Part shown: positions 1 through 8,053 of the stretch, piece after piece
Numbering within the stretch: position 1 is the stretch's first letter
Layout: the number at the start of each line of letters is the position of its first letter
Assembly: GCA_017458185.1 (NCBI GenBank)
Contig: JAFTFY010000028.1
Location: forward strand, 1 to 64,000
Length of the DNA stretch: 64,000 nt
Direction of reading: 5' to 3'
Origin: Neisseriaceae bacterium
Lineage (GTDB): Bacteria > Pseudomonadota > Gammaproteobacteria > Burkholderiales > Neisseriaceae
Translations under genes and position numbers: made by a program
Notes under the pieces: model-generated
Databases searched by the model: none
What the model was told of the DNA's origin: nothing
Seen by the model: only the letters and a program-made list of their open reading frames with translations

Positions 1-1
1 A

Positions 2-433
2 GACTTGTATTTAACTGGTTGTGATAATCTTACTACGCTACCAGAAAGCATTGGACTGTTGCAAAACTTGCAAGGATTGTATTTAAGTGGTTGTAAAAAT
101 CTTGAAACGCTACCAGAAAGCATTGGGCAGTTGCAAAATTTGCAAGGATTATCTTTATGTGATTGCACAAATCTTGAAACGCTACCTGAAAGCATTGGAT
201 CGTTAAGCAATTTACAAGACTTGTATTTAACTGGTTGTGATAATCTTACTACGCTACCAGAAAGCATTGGACTGTTGCAAAACTTGCAAGGATTGTATTT
301 AAGTGGTTGTAAAAATCTTGAAACGCTACCAGAAAACATTGGGCAGTTGCAAAATTTGCAAGGATTATCTTTATGTGATTGCACAAATCTTGAAACGCTA
401 CTTGAAAACATTAGTCAGTTACAAAACTTGCAA
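2..433 (+). repeat. 216-bp tandem duplication within the LRR gene
   Basis: Bases 2-217 and 218-433 are two copies of a three-LRR block. They are nearly identical over the first 180 or so bases (one G/A difference near 119/335) and diverge at the end. The 72-bp unit is itself repeated about nine times. This suggests recent expansion by unequal recombination that keeps the frame. Confidence 0.85.
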
Positions 434-661
434 GAATTGTATTTAAGTGGCTGTGAAACTCTTGAAACACTGCCTAAAAACATTGGACAGTTGCAAAACT
501 TGCAAAAATTGGATTTAGAAGGTTGTACAAATCTTGCAACGCTACCTGAAAATATTGGACAGTTGCAAAACTTACAAGAGTTAAATTTATGGAGTTGCGA
601 AAATCTGAAAATGTTACCTGAAAGCATTAGTCAGTTAAGTCATCTGAAAATAGTGAGATAA
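2..661 (+). CDS. Leucine-rich-repeat protein, C-terminal part (5' end outside window)
   Basis: The reading frame is open from the first bases, so the gene starts before the window. About nine 24-residue leucine-rich repeats are visible, with the pattern LYLxGCxNLxTLPESIGQLQNLQ. The last repeat degenerates (SQLSHLKIVR) and the gene stops at 661. LRRs of this kind form curved protein-binding solenoids; the partner cannot be told. The same repeat type forms the C-terminus of the WG-repeat protein at 32303-34210, so the two belong to one family. Three repeats (216 bp) are duplicated in tandem. No N-terminus is visible, so localisation is unknown. Confidence 0.85.
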   Translation, partial: DLYLTGCDNLTTLPESIGLLQNLQGLYLSGCKNLETLPESIGQLQNLQGLSLCDCTNLETLPESIGSLSNLQDLYLTGCDNLTTLPESIGLLQNLQGLYLSGCKNLETLPENIGQLQNLQGLSLCDCTNLETLLENISQLQNLQELYLSGCETLETLPKNIGQLQNLQKLDLEGCTNLATLPENIGQLQNLQELNLWSCENLKMLPESISQLSHLKIVR

Positions 662-695
662 GTTTGGTTTGTTGTTTAACAAAAAAACTTACTTT

Positions 696-712
696 TTCAG
701 GCTGCCTGAAAA
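696..712. repeat. DUS-like palindrome (first clear copy; family described here)
   Basis: TTTCAGGCTGCCTGAAA is an inverted repeat around one central base. One strand carries AGGCTGCCTGAA and the other AGGCAGCCTGAA, both known as DNA-uptake-sequence dialects of Neisseriaceae. Further copies lie near 1703, 4458, 5478, 5566, 7083, 8120, 8278, 8427, 8541, 8930, 8997, 9980, 10994, 11564, 12337, 13412, 16066, 17341, 17698, 18694, 18818, 20650, 20672, 21368, 22373, 23188, 24033, 24090, 25428, 26112, 26278, 26630, 26756, 26884, 27997, 29467, 29493, 30478, 30674, 32046, 34640, 34875, 36280, 38019, 38120, 38236, 40340, 42020, 42629, 42752, 44845, 45580, 45604, 46126, 46638, 48218, 48284, 50434, 50722, 50909, 52010, 53453, 54650, 54693, 57227, 57870, 59251, 59330, 60812, 62440, 62730 and 63812. 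Some are one-base variants. In Neisseria such words promote uptake of kin DNA. Confidence 0.85.
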
Positions 713-753
713 GATATATAATGTGTTGAATATATACGAAAAAGGAATGAAAA

Positions 754-1044
754 ATGTTTTCTACCGAACGCCGTGCAAAATTGATGAGTAGTCTTCAAAA
801 AGACCCTGTTCCCGTTTCCGAAGTGTTTTTTGAAACCGTGTCAGAAGTGCGTGGTGATATGATTATTTTAAAAAGTCGCCACAATTCGCAATATCAGCAA
901 GATTATGATTTATTGAATAAAACGGCTAAATTGTATGATGAATATCATTTAACTGACTTAAACAAAGCGATTGACGCTATGGAAGTGGTTTATGATTTGC
1001 GTGATAAATATGACGCATTGCGGTTTGAGAAAGTGGCAGTATGA
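754..1044 (+). CDS. Putative epsilon-like antitoxin of a zeta-toxin pair
   Basis: This 96-residue acidic, probably all-helical protein has no strong family signature that I can see. It is called an antitoxin from context: its stop overlaps the start of a zeta-type kinase by four bases (ATGA), and epsilon antitoxins of zeta toxins are about 90-residue helical proteins. An AAGGAA ribosome site lies just before the ATG. A DUS palindrome lies about 45 bases upstream. Confidence 0.6.
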   Translation: MFSTERRAKLMSSLQKDPVPVSEVFFETVSEVRGDMIILKSRHNSQYQQDYDLLNKTAKLYDEYHLTDLNKAIDAMEVVYDLRDKYDALRFEKVAV

Positions 1045-1712
1045 GTAGAAGTAATGCCGATAAACCGAGTGCTGATTTAATTGACGCATTGTTTATTGAC
1101 CAAGTTCAATTTAAAAATCTTACACCTGCCGCACAGCCTTTTGTGATTTTTGTTACAGGCGTGGCAGGTAGTGGCAAATCGTACAGTATGGTGCAGGTTC
1201 GAGAAAATGCTTCGTTCAATGTTTTTACCATACAAGCCGATGATTATCGTAAATTACACCCAAAAATCAAAGAGTTAATAGTAAAACACGGCATAGATAA
1301 TGCTCATCAATACACAGGTTCGTTTTCTCATCGTACGGCACTTTCCTTGCGAGATAAAGTGATTCTTCATCGTTTGAATGTGGTGTATGAAGCCACATTT
1401 GGCAATTTGGATACAGCAAAAAGTTTGATTGATTGTTTTCGTGATAATGGTTATCGTGTCGCCGTGCTTGCTTTGCCTGTTAATTTAGCATTGAGTATTC
1501 AACGAAATGAGAGCCGATACCAAATTAAATTAGAAGATATACACACTTTGCCAAGAAAAGTATCTTTGTTAGATATTCAAAAAATGAGTGATAATTTTAT
1601 AAAAAATATCAATGAATTAGAAAAATATGGTGTGAATATCTATCGTATGTCTGCTGGTCAAAATAGTCGATTAGTATTACAAGATATGATTGCAAACTTT
1701 CAGGCAGCCTGA
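1041..1712 (+). CDS. Zeta-toxin-type P-loop kinase
   Basis: Residues 40-47 form a Walker A motif (GVAGSGKS). This is followed by QADDYRKLHP, matching the zeta/PezT segment with the catalytic Asp, then by YEATFGNLDTAKSLI and the NESRYQ region with the arginines expected near phosphate. Zeta toxins phosphorylate UDP-N-acetylglucosamine and so block wall synthesis. At 223 residues it is shorter than some zetas but covers the kinase core. The last residues (NFQAA-stop) are encoded by a DUS palindrome, so the present C-terminus was set by the repeat. Activity is not shown. Confidence 0.8.
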   Translation: MSRSNADKPSADLIDALFIDQVQFKNLTPAAQPFVIFVTGVAGSGKSYSMVQVRENASFNVFTIQADDYRKLHPKIKELIVKHGIDNAHQYTGSFSHRTALSLRDKVILHRLNVVYEATFGNLDTAKSLIDCFRDNGYRVAVLALPVNLALSIQRNESRYQIKLEDIHTLPRKVSLLDIQKMSDNFIKNINELEKYGVNIYRMSAGQNSRLVLQDMIANFQAA

Positions 1713-1715
1713 AAG

Positions 1716-3539
1716 TTATTCTCTTGCTTTAAACTGCCGACAAATTGCCATAATCTCTTCACCAAATGCGTTGATTTTGGCGTCGCCCAAGCCGTAGATT
1801 TGGTGTAGTTCAAAGGCGGTGGTGGGTATGTGTTCGACTAATTGAGTTAAGGTTTTGTCGCTGAAAATCACAAAGGCAGGCACTTCTTTTTCTTCGGCGG
1901 TTTGTCGCCGCCAGTGTCGTAGGGCGTGCATGAGTTTTTCTTGCCGTTCGGTGAAAAAGGCGGTTGGTGTGTCTTTGAATTTGTGTTTTTCATATGGCAA
2001 GTGCAGTTTAACTATTTGTTTTCCTTGCAAAATTTCTTTGGCTATCGGCATTAGGTATAGGGCTAATTGTTGGGGCGATATGTTCAGGTAGCCTTGTGCG
2101 ATACATTGTCTGACAATCGATCGCCATTGTCGTTCGCTGTATTCGCGTCCTATGCCAAATACTGATAAGCCTTGATAAGGTGCTATTTCAGGGGTGATTT
2201 TGCCACGCAAAATGTCGATAATTTGCCCCACATTTAAGCGTTGTTGGCTGCGATAAACGGCAGACAGTAATTTCTGCACTGGCACGGTTGCGTCAAATAG
2301 GGACGGCGGTTGTAGGCAGTTGTCGCAGTTGCCGCAATGGGCGTTTAAGTCGTGTTGTTCGCCCAAACAGGAAAGTAAATAATGCCGCCTGCAATTTGTG
2401 GTTTCGCAAAAGGCGAGCATTTGGGCTAATTTAATGTGTTCGATATTTTTTTGTTCGCTAGATGCGTTGCCGTCTTCTATGCGTTGTCGCAACAGCACCC
2501 AGTCGTTTAAGCCATGACATAGCCAACTGATGGCGGGTTGTCCGTCTCGTCCTGCTCGTCCTGATTCTTGGTAAAAGCGTTCGATAGACGGCGGCATATC
2601 CAAGTGTGCCACAAAGCGTACATCGGGTTTGTCTATGCCCATACCAAAGGCAACGGTGGCAACCATGACAACGCCGTTGTCCAGCGAAAATCGCCGTTGA
2701 TTTTTTTGTCTGTCTTCGGCACTCATGCCTGCGTGATACGGCAAAGCGTTGATTTTTTCTTGGCGTAAAAATGCGGCAATATTTTCAACCTTTTTGCGTG
2801 AATGACAATACACAATGCCGCAGGCGTTTTTGCCTTGCGTTTTAATAAATTCTAATAATTGTTTTTTGCCGTTATTTTTTTCTACAACACGATATTCAAT
2901 ATTTTCACGATTAAATGGGGTGATAAAAATTTGTGCATTTTGTAAATATAAATAATGCAGAATATCGTCCCGTGTACGCAGGTCTGCGGTGGCGGTGAGT
3001 GCAATCGTGGGAATGTTGTGAAAACGCGTGGTTAAAACCGATAGGCGGCGATATTCGGGGCGAAAATCGTGTCCCCATTGGCTGACACAATGGGCTTCGT
3101 CAATGGCAATGAGTGAAATGTTAATTTGACTAATAAATTGAAGAAAACGCTGCGTGGTGGCTCGCTCTGGTGCAATATACAAAAGTTTCAGGCTGCCTCT
3201 TTGCATTTCATTGGCAATTTTGCGGACATTTTCAGGCAGCGTACCACTGTGTAAAGCCGCTGCATTCACACCTGCCAAACGCAAAGCGGCAACCTGATCG
3301 TCCATTAGGGCAATCAGGGGCGAAATGACAATCGTCAAACCGTCATTCAATAAAGCAGGAATTTGATAACACATTGATTTTCCTGCACCTGTGGGCATTA
3401 ACGCCAAAACACTGCGTTTTTGCAACAGTGTAGTGATAATTTCCACTTGAAAGGGGCGAAAATCCGTATAACCAAACACTTCGTGTAGTAAAATACGGGC
3501 TGACGATAATATATTCAGCGAATTGCTTGCGGTATCCAT
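1716..3539 (-). CDS. recQ: ATP-dependent DNA helicase RecQ
   Basis: This is a 3'-5' helicase for recombination and repair at stalled forks. The 607-residue protein has a Walker A motif (PTGAGKS, about 49-55), a DEAH box near 147-150 followed by CVSQWGHDFR, a second RecA-like domain with the FGMGIDKPDVR segment, a four-cysteine zinc site at about 373-403, a winged helix, and an HRDC domain at about 530-605. The order and length are those of the RecQ family. Its stop lies three bases from the end of the convergent zeta gene. A Correia-like repeat lies just upstream of its start. Confidence 0.95.
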   Translation of the reverse strand: MDTASNSLNILSSARILLHEVFGYTDFRPFQVEIITTLLQKRSVLALMPTGAGKSMCYQIPALLNDGLTIVISPLIALMDDQVAALRLAGVNAAALHSGTLPENVRKIANEMQRGSLKLLYIAPERATTQRFLQFISQINISLIAIDEAHCVSQWGHDFRPEYRRLSVLTTRFHNIPTIALTATADLRTRDDILHYLYLQNAQIFITPFNRENIEYRVVEKNNGKKQLLEFIKTQGKNACGIVYCHSRKKVENIAAFLRQEKINALPYHAGMSAEDRQKNQRRFSLDNGVVMVATVAFGMGIDKPDVRFVAHLDMPPSIERFYQESGRAGRDGQPAISWLCHGLNDWVLLRQRIEDGNASSEQKNIEHIKLAQMLAFCETTNCRRHYLLSCLGEQHDLNAHCGNCDNCLQPPSLFDATVPVQKLLSAVYRSQQRLNVGQIIDILRGKITPEIAPYQGLSVFGIGREYSERQWRSIVRQCIAQGYLNISPQQLALYLMPIAKEILQGKQIVKLHLPYEKHKFKDTPTAFFTERQEKLMHALRHWRRQTAEEKEVPAFVIFSDKTLTQLVEHIPTTAFELHQIYGLGDAKINAFGEEIMAICRQFKARE

Positions 3540-3577
3540 ATCGTTATTGTAACCGCTTTATGCGTTATTTCAATTTT

Positions 3578-3684
3578 TATAGTCAAACAACTTCAAAATT
3601 GAAATGCGTTGGTTTGCCTTGCCGTATTACTTATACTGTCGCAGGCAAAGCCGCCTGTTTCACTTTTGAATTTGTTTGACTATA
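3578..3684. repeat. Correia-like element K1
   Basis: This 107-bp element has terminal inverted repeats beginning TATAGTCAAACAA and ending TTGTTTGACTATA. The interior has the Correia core (TTGCCTTGCCGTATTA, then ATACTGTCGCAGGCAAAGCCGCC). In Neisseria, Correia repeats are non-autonomous mobile elements with TATAGT ends that can carry promoters and be cut by RNase III. This one sits between the divergent recQ and lipoprotein genes. Confidence 0.8.
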
Positions 3685-3706
3685 CAACAAACAAGGATAG
3701 AATAAA

Positions 3707-4123
3707 ATGAAAAAACACAACCCCAAACTGTTCGGCACAAGCATTGCCTTGATTTTAACCGCTTGTGCCACGCAACAGACTGGTCAATGGCAACAAATCG
3801 GCACCACAGAACAAGGCAGTGTGGCGTATTCTGTGGATAAAAGCAGCATTCAACGCAATGGTCAGAAAGTTTCGTTCAGAAGTCAAGCCAAGTATTTGAA
3901 AGTGAATCAATTACCGACTAATTTGCCCACACATTCTGCCGCCATTACCACATGGGAAATGAATTGCGATTCGGGCGTATATCGTCCCCTGCATACCGAA
4001 TTAGTGGATAGCAACGGCAAGGTTGTGTATAAAAGCGAAATCACGCAACAAGATTTTCAGCCAGCCCCAAGCCGTGAAACCGCTATGTATCGCCAACGCC
4101 AAGTGGTGTGTAAAGGAAAATAA
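3707..4123 (+). CDS. Lipoprotein resembling surface-adhesin protein E
   Basis: This is a 138-residue lipoprotein with a signal peptide and lipobox (ILTAC, Cys at about 20). The body has W-Q-I-G-x-T, a Y/D/S-I strand pattern (AYSVDKSSIQRNGQKVSF) and two cysteines (MNCDSG and VVCKGK) that could form a disulphide. The pattern is that of the adhesin E family (Haemophilus protein E type). It lies two bases before the next exported protein, so the two are probably co-transcribed. An adhesin role is inference. Confidence 0.55.
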   Translation: MKKHNPKLFGTSIALILTACATQQTGQWQQIGTTEQGSVAYSVDKSSIQRNGQKVSFRSQAKYLKVNQLPTNLPTHSAAITTWEMNCDSGVYRPLHTELVDSNGKVVYKSEITQQDFQPAPSRETAMYRQRQVVCKGK

Positions 4124-4125
4124 AT

Positions 4126-4446
4126 ATGTTGCGTCAAATGATTATGATAACGCTCTTTGCAGGGAGCGTTTGTGCCGTCTCGGCAGAACCGAATAATGCG
4201 GAATTGACTTCCGCAAAATTAGCCTATCGCAATGCGATGACGGCTTACACACAGCAAAGCGAAAGCGTGGCAGCACTGCAAAGCAAAGTGCAGGATTTGC
4301 AAAATCGCGTTCATCAGTTGCAAAGCGAATTGCAAACCGCACAAAAACAGTTAGATGAAGCCAAAGCGGCACAGGCGACTGCACAGCAAAATCTCAAAAC
4401 CACAGGCGAACGCTTGGACGCAGCATGGGGGAATAGAAAGAAATAG
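4126..4446 (+). CDS. Small periplasmic coiled-coil protein
   Basis: The 106-residue protein has a cleavable-type signal peptide (AVSA-E, about 21 residues). A long heptad-rich coiled coil follows, rich in Q, L, A and K (about 35-100). I do not recognise the family; short exported coiled coils of this kind resemble TolA- or YbgF-like spacers. It starts two bases after the upstream lipoprotein stop. A DUS palindrome follows at about 4458 and may help end transcription. Confidence 0.6.
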   Translation: MLRQMIMITLFAGSVCAVSAEPNNAELTSAKLAYRNAMTAYTQQSESVAALQSKVQDLQNRVHQLQSELQTAQKQLDEAKAAQATAQQNLKTTGERLDAAWGNRKK

Positions 4447-4487
4447 CAAAACTTTTTCAGGCTGCCTGAAAAAATCAGGAAAAAATA

Positions 4488-4991
4488 ATGCGTTGTTGTT
4501 TTTTTTCTATTTTATGCCTGTTGTTTTCGCAACATATTTATGCGGAACAAGTTTTTAGGCTGCCTGAACAATGTTTATTAGGCTCGTGGCAATCCGATAA
4601 AGAAAAAACGCTGGAATATAATTTGCCTGTTTGGGAGTGGTCGGCGAAATATCATAAAATAAAACACAAACAGCGATATTACGATATATTCGGCGAAATG
4701 GTTGTAACTTATGCTGACGGTATTGCGGATATTTCTTTGAATGAGAATGGTTTGATTTCTTCTGTAATGAAAAATCCATATAAAATTGTACAAACAGGAC
4801 GCAATTTTTTAGTCATTCGATTAAACGAAAAAGATGATTTAACAGGTCAAAAATACTATACTTTTTTCTTTGAAAATCCAAATAGTTATTATGTACAAAT
4901 GCTTCATAGGCATTTGCTAAATGAAACAAGCACAAGTCGAGAATACTTTCGCCGCATAACACCTACCCCAAAAGAGTGCGTTATGCCATAA
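4488..4991 (+). CDS. Exported protein of unknown function
   Basis: The 167-residue protein has an N-terminal hydrophobic signal (CCFFSILCLLFSQHIYA) and no further membrane span. The mature part begins EQVFRLPEQC, in which RLPE is encoded by a DUS word. It continues with aromatic-rich beta-like sequence (LGSWQSDKEKTLEY, YYTFFFENPNSYYV). Two mature cysteines may pair. The LGSW motif recalls small lipocalin-like secreted proteins, but this is not a firm match. Confidence 0.55.
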   Translation: MRCCFFSILCLLFSQHIYAEQVFRLPEQCLLGSWQSDKEKTLEYNLPVWEWSAKYHKIKHKQRYYDIFGEMVVTYADGIADISLNENGLISSVMKNPYKIVQTGRNFLVIRLNEKDDLTGQKYYTFFFENPNSYYVQMLHRHLLNETSTSREYFRRITPTPKECVMP

Positions 4992-5040
4992 TTGCCCTTT
5001 TCAGGTTGCCTGAAACCATTGTTATTTAAGGAAAACGCTG

Positions 5041-5466
5041 ATGACCTTTATCGCCATTGCCATTGCCGCCATTGTTTTGGGCGTGCTGGTTGCTTTATCG
5101 CTCACCCTTCATCACCCAGTGGTGTGGCTTGCTACTGTTGTTTGGGCAGGTTTATTTTTTATTATTTTGCTGCCCAAATACCAAAACACCCAAGCCGCAT
5201 TAGAAAAAGGGCAGGAAGTACTTGCCCAAGTGCAAGAAATTCGCCAGTGGGACAGAAAAATCAACACAGACGCAGGCGAATACATTACAAAATACGAAAT
5301 CATCGCCGTGTGGCAAAATCCACGCACAGGGCAGCCTGTACAATTTGTCAGCGACCCAGTAGAAAAAGACCCCAAACCGTTTATTCAAAACAATCAAGTT
5401 AAGGTGAAAGTCAATTTAGATAATCCTGCACAATATGTCGTGGATTTATCGTTTATGCCAAAATAA
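5041..5466 (+). CDS. Membrane-anchored protein of unknown function (DUF3592-like)
   Basis: The 141-residue protein has two hydrophobic segments at its N-terminus (about 1-22 and 28-45). A soluble C-terminal domain follows, with beta strands (ITKYEIIAVWQNPRTGQPVQFVSD and VNLDNPAQYVVD). Two TMs plus a small strand-rich domain resemble DUF3592-type proteins; I hold this loosely. DUS palindromes flank both ends of the gene. Confidence 0.55.
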   Translation: MTFIAIAIAAIVLGVLVALSLTLHHPVVWLATVVWAGLFFIILLPKYQNTQAALEKGQEVLAQVQEIRQWDRKINTDAGEYITKYEIIAVWQNPRTGQPVQFVSDPVEKDPKPFIQNNQVKVKVNLDNPAQYVVDLSFMPK

Positions 5467-5597
5467 TCAAAAGCGTTTCAGGCAGCCTGAATAGTCTTTA
5501 CAAACCTTATTGATAGCAGAAATTATTTATCAAAATATGGTAAATTTGCACCTTAATCTTTTTCAGGCAGCCTGAAACTTTTTTATAGGAAAAAATA

Positions 5598-6893
5598 ATG
5601 ACCAATCGTAACGAAACATTATTTGAACAAGCCAAGCAATATGTTCCAGGCGGTGTCAATTCGCCTGTGCGCGCGTTTGGTAGTGTGGGCGGCGTGCCAC
5701 GCTTTATTCGCAGTGCCAAAGGAGCGTGCGTGTGGGACGAAGACGACCGCTGTTATATCGACTATATCGGCTCGTGGGGGCCTGCGATTGTTGGGCATGC
5801 TCACCCCGAAGTGGTGAAAGCCGTTGCCAAAGTGGCAGAATCAGGCTTATCGTTTGGTGCACCCACTGCGGGCGAAATTGAAATTGCACAAGAAATTATC
5901 AAACTTGTGCCAAGTGTCGAGCAAGTGCGTTTGGTGAGTTCTGGTACAGAAGCCACGATGAGTGCCATTCGCTTGGCTCGTGGTTTTACGGGACGCGATT
6001 TAATCATTAAATTTGAAGGCTGTTATCACGGTCATTCCGACAGCCTGTTGGTTAAAGCAGGCTCGGGAATGCTCACCTTTGGCACGCCTAATTCAGGCGG
6101 TGTGCCTGCTGATTTCACCAAGCATACTTTGGTTTTGCCTTATAACGACAATTACGCCTTAAACGAAGCCTTTCGCGAATACGGCAACAAAATCGCCTGC
6201 GTGATTGTTGAACCGTTTGCAGGCAATATGAATTTGGTGCGACCAACCGCTGATTTTATGCAGTTGATGCGTAATCTCACCCAAGAATACGGTGCGGTGT
6301 TGATTTTTGATGAAGTGATGACAGGTTTTCGTGTGGCATTAAACGGTGCCCAGTCGATACACAACATCACGCCTGATTTAACCACAATGGGCAAAGTCAT
6401 CGGCGGCGGTATGCCATTAGCCGCATTTGGCGGCCGTGCCGAGATTATGGCGAAAATCTCGCCTTTGGGCGATGTGTATCAAGCAGGCACGCTTTCAGGC
6501 AACCCTGTTGCCGTTGCCGCAGGTTTGAAAACTTTGGAGTTAATCCAAAAAGACGGCTTTTACGAAAATTTAAGCCAACGCACGCTGGACTTAACCCAAG
6601 GCTGGCAAGCATTAGCGGAAAAACACGGTATTCCTATGCTTGCCGACTGCGTAGGCGGAATGTTCGGCATTTATTTCGGCTTGGAAAAATTGCCACAAAA
6701 TTATGGTGATATGCAAAAAGTGGATAACGATTTATTCAAACGCTTTTTCCACGCTATGTTAGACGCAGGCGTATCGCTTGCCCCGTCCCCATTTGAAGCA
6801 GGCTTTGTCTCTGCCGCCCATGACGATGAGTATATCCAAACCACTTTGGAAAGAACGGATAGGGTGTTAGCAGAATTAGCAATGAGCAATTAG
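5598..6893 (+). CDS. hemL: Glutamate-1-semialdehyde 2,1-aminomutase
   Basis: The enzyme makes 5-aminolevulinate for haem by the C5 pathway. The 431-residue protein shows the class III aminotransferase layout: VNSPVRAFG near the N-terminus, [15 protein letters not shown] for cofactor phosphate, DEVMTGFR, and [11 protein letters not shown] with the PLP lysine. Length and motifs are typical. The last residues (ELAMSN-stop) are read from a TAGCAAT/GAGCAAT heptamer array, so the original stop has probably been replaced by the repeat. A cloverleaf-like element follows directly. Confidence 0.96.
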   Translation: MTNRNETLFEQAKQYVPGGVNSPVRAFGSVGGVPRFIRSAKGACVWDEDDRCYIDYIGSWGPAIVGHAHPEVVKAVAKVAESGLSFGAPTAGEIEIAQEIIKLVPSVEQVRLVSSGTEATMSAIRLARGFTGRDLIIKFEGCYHGHSDSLLVKAGSGMLTFGTPNSGGVPADFTKHTLVLPYNDNYALNEAFREYGNKIACVIVEPFAGNMNLVRPTADFMQLMRNLTQEYGAVLIFDEVMTGFRVALNGAQSIHNITPDLTTMGKVIGGGMPLAAFGGRAEIMAKISPLGDVYQAGTLSGNPVAVAAGLKTLELIQKDGFYENLSQRTLDLTQGWQALAEKHGIPMLADCVGGMFGIYFGLEKLPQNYGDMQKVDNDLFKRFFHAMLDAGVSLAPSPFEAGFVSAAHDDEYIQTTLERTDRVLAELAMSN

Positions 6894-7075
6894 CAATTAG
6901 CAATGTGGCATTATGTCAAGCCTACGGCTTGACGCTTATAATTTTAGATAACGCTTCGATTTTGTTTCAGGTAGCCTGAAAGAATAATCGAAGCGTTATC
7001 TCAATAATATCCGTTCTGCCTGATAAGGCAGAACGAAAAACCCATTGCTCATTTCTCATTGCTAATTGTTCATTA
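6877..7075. repeat. Cloverleaf-like composite element (copy A1)
   Basis: Outer arms: four TAGCAAT/GAGCAAT heptamers (6877-6904) opposite ATTGCTC-type heptamers (7043-7073). Between them are three hairpins: GTCAAGCC/GGCTTGAC (6915-6933); AGATAACGCTTCGAT/ATCGAAGCGTTATCT (6946-6960 with 6987-7001), with a DUS variant at its tip; and GTTCTGCC/GGCAGAAC (7013-7034). Folded, it is a stem with three arms. Related copies lie at 8050-8535, 13323-13440, 22133-22322, 27900-28135 and 37906-38235, several split or partial. Confidence 0.8.
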
Positions 7076-7105
7076 TTGTTCAGGCAGCCTGAAACGCAAA
7101 AAAAC

Positions 7106-7135
7106 CTTGAAAAATCGCTCAATAAGCCTTATCTT
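7106..7135 (+). promoter_or_regulatory. Possible heat-shock-type promoter of htpX
   Basis: CTTGAAA (7106-7112) is followed after 14 bases by CCTTATCT (7127-7134). This resembles the sigma-32 pattern CTTGAAA-N13/14-CCCCATnT. A sigma-70 reading (TTGAAA-17-TATCTT) is also possible. htpX is heat- or envelope-stress-controlled in other proteobacteria. A strong AAAGGAGG ribosome site follows at about 7161-7168. Confidence 0.4.
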
Positions 7136-7177
7136 TACCGTTTGAATTTTCTTGTTAAATAAAGGAGGTTATCCCCT

Positions 7178-8053
7178 ATGTCCAAACGCATAGTATTATT
7201 TTTACTAACTAACTTGGGCGTTATGGTCATGCTTGCCATTGTTATAGGCATATTACGAGCATTTGGCATTAGTATCGACATGAACACAACGGGTGGTTTG
7301 TTAGTGTTTTCTCTCGTATGGGGTTTGGCTGGTTCGTTTATTTCGCTGTGGTTCTCCAAAGCAATCAACTTGAAAGCCGTTGGCGGTAGAATAATTGAAA
7401 ACCCTGCCAATCAAGATGAAGCGTGGTTGTTATCTACAGTGGAACGCTTGGCGATGCAATGGAACTTAAAAACGCCGCAAGTGGCGATTTACGATTCGCC
7501 CGACCCCAATGCCTTTGCCACAGGTGCGAGAAAAAATGCGTCTTTAATTGCGGTTTCCACAGGCTTAATGCAGTGTATGACCAAAGACGAAGTAGAAGGC
7601 GTTTTGGGACACGAAATGGCACATATTGGCAACGGTGATATGGTAACGATGACGCTGATTCAAGGCGTGGTCAATTCTTTTGTAATTTTCTTCTCTCAAG
7701 TGATTTCTCAAATTGCCGCCGCACAAGTGAAAGGAAGAGGAATGCAAATGTTAGTATTTAATATTTGCAATGTGTTTTTGCATGCGGTATTTACTCTATT
7801 AGCCAGCGTTGTCGTCATGTGGTTCTCACGCATGCGTGAATATCGTGCAGACGCAGGCAGTGCAAAATTCGTTGGCACAGGCAAAATGGTTGCCGCTTTA
7901 CGCAAATTACAATACATGCACGGACAAGTGGAAAACGAACCCTTGCCACAATCGGTGAATGCAATGGGCATTTCGGGTAGCCGTGATTCGCTTTTTTCTA
8001 CACACCCGTCATTAGAAAACCGCATTGCGAGATTGCAACAATCGCCTATGTAA
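7178..8053 (+). CDS. htpX: Membrane zinc metalloprotease HtpX (M48)
   Basis: This inner-membrane protease degrades misfolded membrane proteins. The 291-residue protein has two N-terminal TM segments, the zinc-binding [11 protein letters not shown] motif (HExxH), two further hydrophobic segments, and the downstream [12 protein letters not shown] segment with the third zinc ligand. The start has a near-consensus ribosome site. It is the active counterpart of the degenerate M48 protein at 50946-52727. Heptamer repeats follow the stop. Confidence 0.95.
   Translation: MSKRIVLFLLTNLGVMVMLAIVIGILRAFGISIDMNTTGGLLVFSLVWGLAGSFISLWFSKAINLKAVGGRIIENPANQDEAWLLSTVERLAMQWNLKTPQVAIYDSPDPNAFATGARKNASLIAVSTGLMQCMTKDEVEGVLGHEMAHIGNGDMVTMTLIQGVVNSFVIFFSQVISQIAAAQVKGRGMQMLVFNICNVFLHAVFTLLASVVVMWFSRMREYRADAGSAKFVGTGKMVAALRKLQYMHGQVENEPLPQSVNAMGISGSRDSLFSTHPSLENRIARLQQSPM

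Noticed and set aside
2-661. Regular 72-base repeats that could suggest a CRISPR array
   Set aside because: They are in frame and encode leucine-rich repeats, with no unique spacers.
6877-7075. The cloverleaf element as a tRNA gene
   Set aside because: It lacks a T-loop, an anticodon arm of correct size and an acceptor end; only the overall branching is similar.
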